This document shows positions 14,233-17,356 of a stretch of 17,356 nucleotides of DNA, piece by piece. Position 1 is the first letter of the stretch; each line of letters opens with the position of its first letter. The DNA comes from Anaerolineales bacterium (lineage in GTDB: Bacteria; Chloroflexota; Anaerolineae; 4572-78; J111), in the NCBI GenBank assembly GCA_012032575.1, contig JAAUSP010000097.1:1-17356 (forward strand), in the 5' to 3' direction. The notes beneath the pieces were generated by a model that was not told the origin of the DNA, ran no database searches, and saw only the letters and a program-made list of their open reading frames with translations. Position numbers and translations under genes: made by a program.

Positions 14233-15576
14233 TTAGCCCAAATATTTGCTCAAATCCACGCCGGCATAATTTACCCGCTCGCCATACTCACGGCGCTCCC
14301 GCTTGTAGGTGGCGTCAATCCCGATCTTGGTGTGGACGCCGCGGCTGTCCGCCGTTGGGTCCATTTCGTGGCCCTGAGCGTGGGGCACGGTAAAAATATC
14401 CTGGCTCCAATCCACCCGATTGGTCAGCGCCCACAGCACATCCGCCGGATCATAAATGTTCACGTCCGGGTCTACCACAATCACCTGCTTGATGTTGATG
14501 TGGGCGGTCATCGCCGCCAGGGCCACATTTTTGGGCTGGCCGGGGTTGTTCTTGTTAAGCTGCACAATGGCCGAAAAGCCGTTGCTGTAGGGCGGAATAT
14601 GCACCGCCACATCTTTGCTGATATGGCGCAAAAAGCGCAGTAATAACGGCTCTCGCGGCAGCACGTTGCCGATGTAAATATGCTCGTACCAGCCGGGAAT
14701 AATGGTCTGGAAAATGGGTTGGTCGCGCCAGCAGATGGCGCTGACCACAAAGGTGGGACTCTCCCAGATTTTCGCCGTAATAACCGTGAAATTCAGCCAG
14801 CGGCCCCTCGCCTTTTTTCTCAAAGGGGTGAACGTGACCTTCGATGACAATTTCGGCCTCCGCCGGAATGTCCACCTCCACCGTCACCCCCCGGCTGACC
14901 GGCACGCCGGCCCCGCGAATGGCCCCGGCAATGGTCAGCTCATCCTCCTCGGTGCGGACGCCCGCGCCGATCATAATCGCCGGGTCCAGCCCGATGGCAA
15001 TGGCGATGGGGAACGGCGCGACCGGGTCGGGCCGGCTTTCCATAAAGGCGCGGACGTGCCGCCACTCGTTGACATTAAAACCGAAGCTGGTCGGCCGGTG
15101 CAGAGCATGCGGTTGTAGGAAAGATTGCCCCGCCCCGAAACCGGGTCCCGGCTGACAATCACCCCGCCGGTGATAAACGGCCCGCCGTCGCCCCGCGAAT
15201 GGGTCGGAATGGGCAGCGTCCGCGCGTCCACGCTGGCCCCGGTTTGAACGTTGGCCTGCCAGGGCGCGTCCGCCACCCGCACCGGCGCAATGCCGTTCTT
15301 CGGATCGAGCGCCCGGCCCATCACGTCGGTCACTTCTTTTTCACTGCATCCCAGGGCCAGCGCCGCCCGCTTCTGGTTGGCCACCCCGCCGGCAAAAATC
15401 GGCCACAGGCTGCCGGTCACATTTTCAAATAACGGTGCGCCACCCCCGCTGCGTTCCAGCGTCGCGGCCACATCAGCCAGTTCGTGGGTCAGGCTGACCG
15501 GCTGCTTGATCCGCACAAGCTGGCCGGCGGCTTCCAGGATTTCGATGAATGAGCGCAGGTTGTGGATAGTGGTCAT
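14233..15576 (-). pseudogene. UbiD-family prenylated-FMN-dependent decarboxylase, interrupted by two single-base frameshifts
   Basis: Three overlapping frames make one UbiD protein of about 447 residues. Frame one (from the ATG at 15576) has HNLRSFIEILEAAGQLVRI, SRGDGGPFITGGVIVSRDP and GNLSYNRMLCTGRP. Frame two has AIAIGLDPAIMIGAG, the active-site region EEDELTIAGAIRGAGV and AEFHGYYGE. Frame three has ESPTFVVSAICWRDQPIFQT and VIVVDPDVNIYDPADVLWAL, and ends VDLSKYLG at 14233. The first join is near 15083-15094, where one base is missing before AGCTTCGG. The second is near 14752-14767, where one extra base, probably a G in a GGG run, is present. UbiD enzymes reversibly decarboxylate aromatic or unsaturated acids using the cofactor made by UbiX, which is not in this window. 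The start lies six bases after the zinc-finger gene's stop, so transcription from the small-gene module probably enters it. Confidence 0.9.
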
Positions 15577-15582
15577 AATAGA

Positions 15583-15831
15583 TCAGGCATAGGCCGCAAT
15601 GGGCATTTGAATGTAATCATCGGGTTGCTCACTATTTTGCTGAATGGCGAAGAAACGCCGTTCAATCTCCTTGAGAACAGGCGCATCAAAGTAGATCATA
15701 CCGCAGTTGAGGCAGACTTCAACCGGCGTATTGGGCACGAGCAGATACTTTCCCTGATGGCTGTAAAGATAATCAATCCGTCGTTCCCCATATTCGTCAC
15801 TGCCACAAAAGTTACATTTAATTTTCCGCAT
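15583..15831 (-). CDS. YgiT-type zinc-finger protein, MqsA-like antitoxin candidate
   Basis: The protein has 82 residues. Two CxxC pairs (CNFC at about 6-9 and CLNC at about 40-43) frame the pattern typical of YgiT-type zinc fingers: IKCNFCGSDEYGERRIDYLY, then the GKYLLVPNTPVEVCLNCG segment. In many genomes such short proteins are the second gene of a toxin-antitoxin pair with a DUF4258 or MqsR-like partner. Here the upstream small gene overlaps it by 14 bases and looks like a shortened DUF4258. There is no helix-turn-helix C-terminal half as in full MqsA, so it may not bind DNA itself. The UbiD gene starts six bases downstream. Confidence 0.8.
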   Translation of the reverse strand: MRKIKCNFCGSDEYGERRIDYLYSHQGKYLLVPNTPVEVCLNCGMIYFDAPVLKEIERRFFAIQQNSEQPDDYIQMPIAAYA

Positions 15832-15979
15832 CGCTTTCTTCTTCTATTATTGTACCCGCTAATAGCGCTTCTTCAACTTGGGCCAGGGTCAATTCATCGG
15901 CCTTGCGCTCAATATCGGCGTGGAGACTGTAGCCATATTGGTTGCTATGGATGCGCGTTTTAATATCTTCTATATCCAT
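15818..15979 (-). CDS. Short DUF4258-like protein, probably a truncated toxin
   Basis: The protein has 53 residues from the ATG at 15979 (MDIEDIKTRIHSNQYGYSLHA begins it, ending one residue earlier here). The frame is open to 16033, but that start would lie inside the divergent promoter. The segment YSLHADIERKADELT and VEEALLAGTIIEEE matches the first half of DUF4258 proteins, which carry a conserved H-A-x-x-R and end their second helix in a similar acidic turn. The second half of the domain, normally a beta sheet containing PSCLVLG-like and HVV-like strands, is missing: the frame ends EESDAEN at 15818, already inside the start of the zinc-finger gene. The gene thus appears shortened, although a naturally short partner cannot be excluded. 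Confidence 0.6.
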   Translation of the reverse strand: MDIEDIKTRIHSNQYGYSLHADIERKADELTLAQVEEALLAGTIIEEESDAEN

Positions 15980-15993
15980 TTCACCGCCAAGTA

Positions 15994-16002
15994 TGGTATA
16001 AT
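15994..16002 (+). promoter_or_regulatory. Extended -10 promoter of the DUF104/PIN module, in a divergent intergenic region
   Basis: TGG at 15994-15996 precedes a perfect TATAAT at 15997-16002. No good -35 is visible at the right distance, but extended -10 promoters do not need one. Transcription would start near 16009, and AAGGAG at 16025-16030 lies five bases before the ATG at 16036. The minus strand of the same AT-rich stretch also reads TATATT, which could serve the opposite module. A shared, jointly repressed region is therefore possible. Confidence 0.55.
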
Positions 16003-16035
16003 ATAGCCAATCATTATTCCCGGCAAGGAGCAACT

Positions 16036-16335
16036 ATGTCCGAGGTCATTACAGCAGTTTATGAAAAAGGAGTTCTGCGCCCACTGCGCCCGCTCAATTT
16101 ACGCGAACAACAGACGGTGTATCTTCAGGTGGTGCCTGAAAAAATGGTTGATGAGGAGGAAGGGATGACTGCCGAGCCTGAATTGAAGCTACGGGTATTG
16201 GCAGCATTAGCGGCAACAGGACTTGTCACTTTACCTAAAGCCACGATGACGGTTCGTGCCCGGCATACCCCCATCGAAGCAGAGGGTCAACCAGCCAGTG
16301 AAATAATTATTGAGGAACGGCGTGGGAAATTATGA
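16036..16335 (+). CDS. DUF104/AF2212-like antitoxin
   Basis: The protein has 99 residues. Its N-terminus, EVITAVYEKGVLRPLRPLNL followed by an EQQTVYLQVVPE segment, is the typical DUF104 (AF2212-like) signature. This is a small beta-rich fold known as the antitoxin partner of PIN-domain VapC toxins. The C-terminal half (about 40-99) is not conserved in DUF104 and probably carries the toxin-binding part. The start has AAGGAG five bases upstream. The stop overlaps the next start by ATGA (16332-16335), the usual arrangement in toxin-antitoxin operons. Confidence 0.85.
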   Translation: MSEVITAVYEKGVLRPLRPLNLREQQTVYLQVVPEKMVDEEEGMTAEPELKLRVLAALAATGLVTLPKATMTVRARHTPIEAEGQPASEIIIEERRGKL

Positions 16336-16811
16336 GTCCGGCCAGCAGAACGACCACTGCCTATTTTGATAGCAGCGCATTGGTCAAACGTTATTTTACG
16401 GAGTCTGGTACAGTCTGGGTTCAAACCTGGTGTGATGATCCAAACCGAACCATTACTATTGCCGAAGTAGGTTTGGTGGAGATAGCCGCCGCTTTTGCCG
16501 GCAAATTACGAGGCGGGTTCATCGCCCCAACAGCCTACAAAAACGCTCGCGCCGATTTGACGGCTGATGCTCAAAACGAATATGTCCTGGTCACAGTTGA
16601 CCGGCTGATTGTGGATGAGGCTATCGAGCTAACCTCGCGGTACCGTCTGCGCGGATACGACGCCATCCATTTGGCCTGTGCTTTACGCCTTAACCAGACC
16701 TTGATGACTCATCAATTGCCATCTATTATCTTCATTTCTGCTGATACAGACCTTCTGGCAGCAGTCACAGCCGAAGGTCTCGCCACCGATAACCCCAACC
16801 ATCACCCCTGA
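16332..16811 (+). CDS. PIN-domain ribonuclease, VapC-type toxin
   Basis: The protein has 159 residues and a full PIN domain: first acidic residue D13 in YFDSSALVKRYF, E45 in TIAEVGLVE, D110 in RGYDAIHLACAL and D138/D140 in FISADTDLLAAV. These carboxylates bind Mg2+ and cut RNA, commonly initiator tRNA or other tRNAs in studied VapC proteins; the target here is unknown. It is coupled to the DUF104 antitoxin by ATGA overlap. The catalytic residues are complete, so the toxin appears active. Confidence 0.9.
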   Translation: MSPASRTTTAYFDSSALVKRYFTESGTVWVQTWCDDPNRTITIAEVGLVEIAAAFAGKLRGGFIAPTAYKNARADLTADAQNEYVLVTVDRLIVDEAIELTSRYRLRGYDAIHLACALRLNQTLMTHQLPSIIFISADTDLLAAVTAEGLATDNPNHHP

Positions 16812-16907
16812 CCTCACCGATGACGCTGAGTCCGCCGAGGGCCGATTTTTAGGCCAAAAATTGCCCAGGGACGCACCCAGGGGCCGGGGCGGTTGTTATA
16901 TGCCCGA

Positions 16908-16931
16908 GTTGGCCCCGCTGGCGGGCCCAAC
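16908..16931. repeat. 11-base inverted repeat, GC-rich hairpin
   Basis: GTTGGCCCCGC (16908-16918) pairs with GCGGGCCCAAC (16921-16931) at ten of eleven positions around a TG loop. No T-tract follows. Confidence 0.5.
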
Positions 16932-17077
16932 TGCGGCCAGGAATCAGCCGCGCTTCCTCTCCCAACCTCGACCGCGAAGCCTTTGTCTGCCTTCAGGCCA
17001 GACTCCCACCGCGCGGTATTTCCGGCGGGCCTGACGGCCCGAGAGAGGAATGGGCCGCCCCCCACCACCCGCAAACC

Positions 17078-17116
17078 GTTGTTCCTGTTCCTGTTGTTCC
17101 AGTTGTTCCTGTTGTT
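17078..17116. repeat. Short tandem repeat of GTTGTTCCT-type units
   Basis: About four copies of GTTGTTCCT or GTTGTTCCA plus one six-base partial copy (GTTCCT) lie head to tail. The last copy decays into GTTGTTGCG. Confidence 0.75.
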
Positions 17117-17241
17117 GCGGGCGGCGCACCGCGACCACGACGCTTCATTGCGGGCGACATGTCCGGCTGTCCCTACCCCAATGGGGTGCAGCCAGTATAC
17201 CCCGCCTGACCCCAGGCCACAAATACGCCCCGGCGAGCGTC

Positions 17242-17310
17242 GTAGGGGCGAGGCCACTCGAAGCGCGTTCTGGATGCTTCGAGACCTCAATCGAGTGGCC
17301 TCGCCCCTAC
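17242..17310. repeat. REP/MITE-like inverted repeat, 20-base perfect arms
   Basis: Bases 17242-17261 (GTAGGGGCGAGGCCACTCGA) are the exact reverse complement of 17291-17310, separated by 29 bases. Inside, CTCGAAGC (17257-17264) pairs with GCTTCGAG (17276-17283), giving an alternative stem. GTAGGGGCGA...TCGCCCCTAC ends are, from general knowledge, frequent in dispersed repeats of Chloroflexota and cyanobacteria. No transposase is nearby, so it would be a non-autonomous element. Confidence 0.7.
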
Positions 17311-17356
17311 CCAACCCCAAAATTCCCGCCGTTGTGGCGGACCAGAGGGGGCTTCC

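Larger units (their letters stand above)
16812..17356. other. Repeat-rich non-coding stretch to the window end
   Basis: No frame in these 545 bases looks like a real protein: the longest ones are low in complexity (Asn/Arg or Pro/Gly runs). The stretch holds an imperfect hairpin at about 16839-16866, an 11-base inverted repeat at 16908-16931, a short tandem repeat at 17078-17116 and a 20-base perfect inverted repeat at 17242-17310. Confidence 0.6.

Noticed and set aside
17078..17116. Possible CRISPR array
   Set aside because: The units are nine bases long with no spacers, and no cas gene is nearby.
16814..17320. 168-residue open frame in the last segment
   Set aside because: Its Asn/Arg runs come from the tandem repeat at 17078-17116 and the frame crosses both arms of the inverted repeat; no domain is visible.

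Overview
The window looks like a chromosomal segment from a free-living, moderately GC-rich bacterium, most likely a Chloroflexota (Anaerolineae/Caldilineae-like) genome or metagenome bin. I infer this from the giant multi-GAF signalling proteins, the protein style, the mix of short toxin-antitoxin pairs and the GTAGGGGCGAGG-type inverted repeat near the right end. No rRNA, tRNA, CRISPR array or transposase is visible.

Layout. 1-975 (-): the N-terminal 325 residues of a metal-dependent amidohydrolase running off the left edge. 1070-2281 (-): a membrane-anchored PAS/HisKA/HATPase sensor kinase. A divergent promoter region (2282-2457) then leads into a tightly coupled three-gene operon, 2458-9547 (+), whose genes overlap by ATGA. 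Its products are (i) a protein with two S1 RNA-binding domains, a receiver, a GAF-like sensor and a histidine kinase; (ii) a receiver with four tandem GAF domains and a divergent histidine-kinase core; and (iii) a receiver fused to an aminoglycoside-phosphotransferase-fold kinase. This is the most unusual part of the window. Convergent to it is a phosphatidylcholine-synthase-type CDP-alcohol phosphotransferase (9590-10420, -), followed by an unrecognised acidic protein ending in eight glutamates (10584-11393, -).

11.6-15.6 kb holds three recognisable genes that are all broken by single-base indels: a PP2C protein phosphatase (+, one frameshift), a Gfo/Idh/MocA oxidoreductase (-, one) and a UbiD decarboxylase (-, two). 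The small KH-domain RNA-binding protein KhpA (13939-14175, +) lies intact among them, with its own promoters and a strong terminator. The clustering of indels, several in short homopolymers, suggests sequence or assembly error at least as much as true pseudogenes.

15.58-16.81 kb holds two divergent small modules: a truncated DUF4258-like protein with a YgiT-type zinc-finger antitoxin (-), and a DUF104/AF2212-like antitoxin with a PIN/VapC toxin (+). The last ~540 bases contain no credible gene but are full of inverted and short tandem repeats.

How the parts may work together (inference): the three-gene operon carries three receivers, two kinase cores and five GAF-type sensors, so it could form a branched phosphorelay with an APH-fold phosphotransferase as output and an RNA- or ribosome-binding S1 module at its head. 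No DNA-binding output domain is visible in it, so the response would not be classical transcription control.
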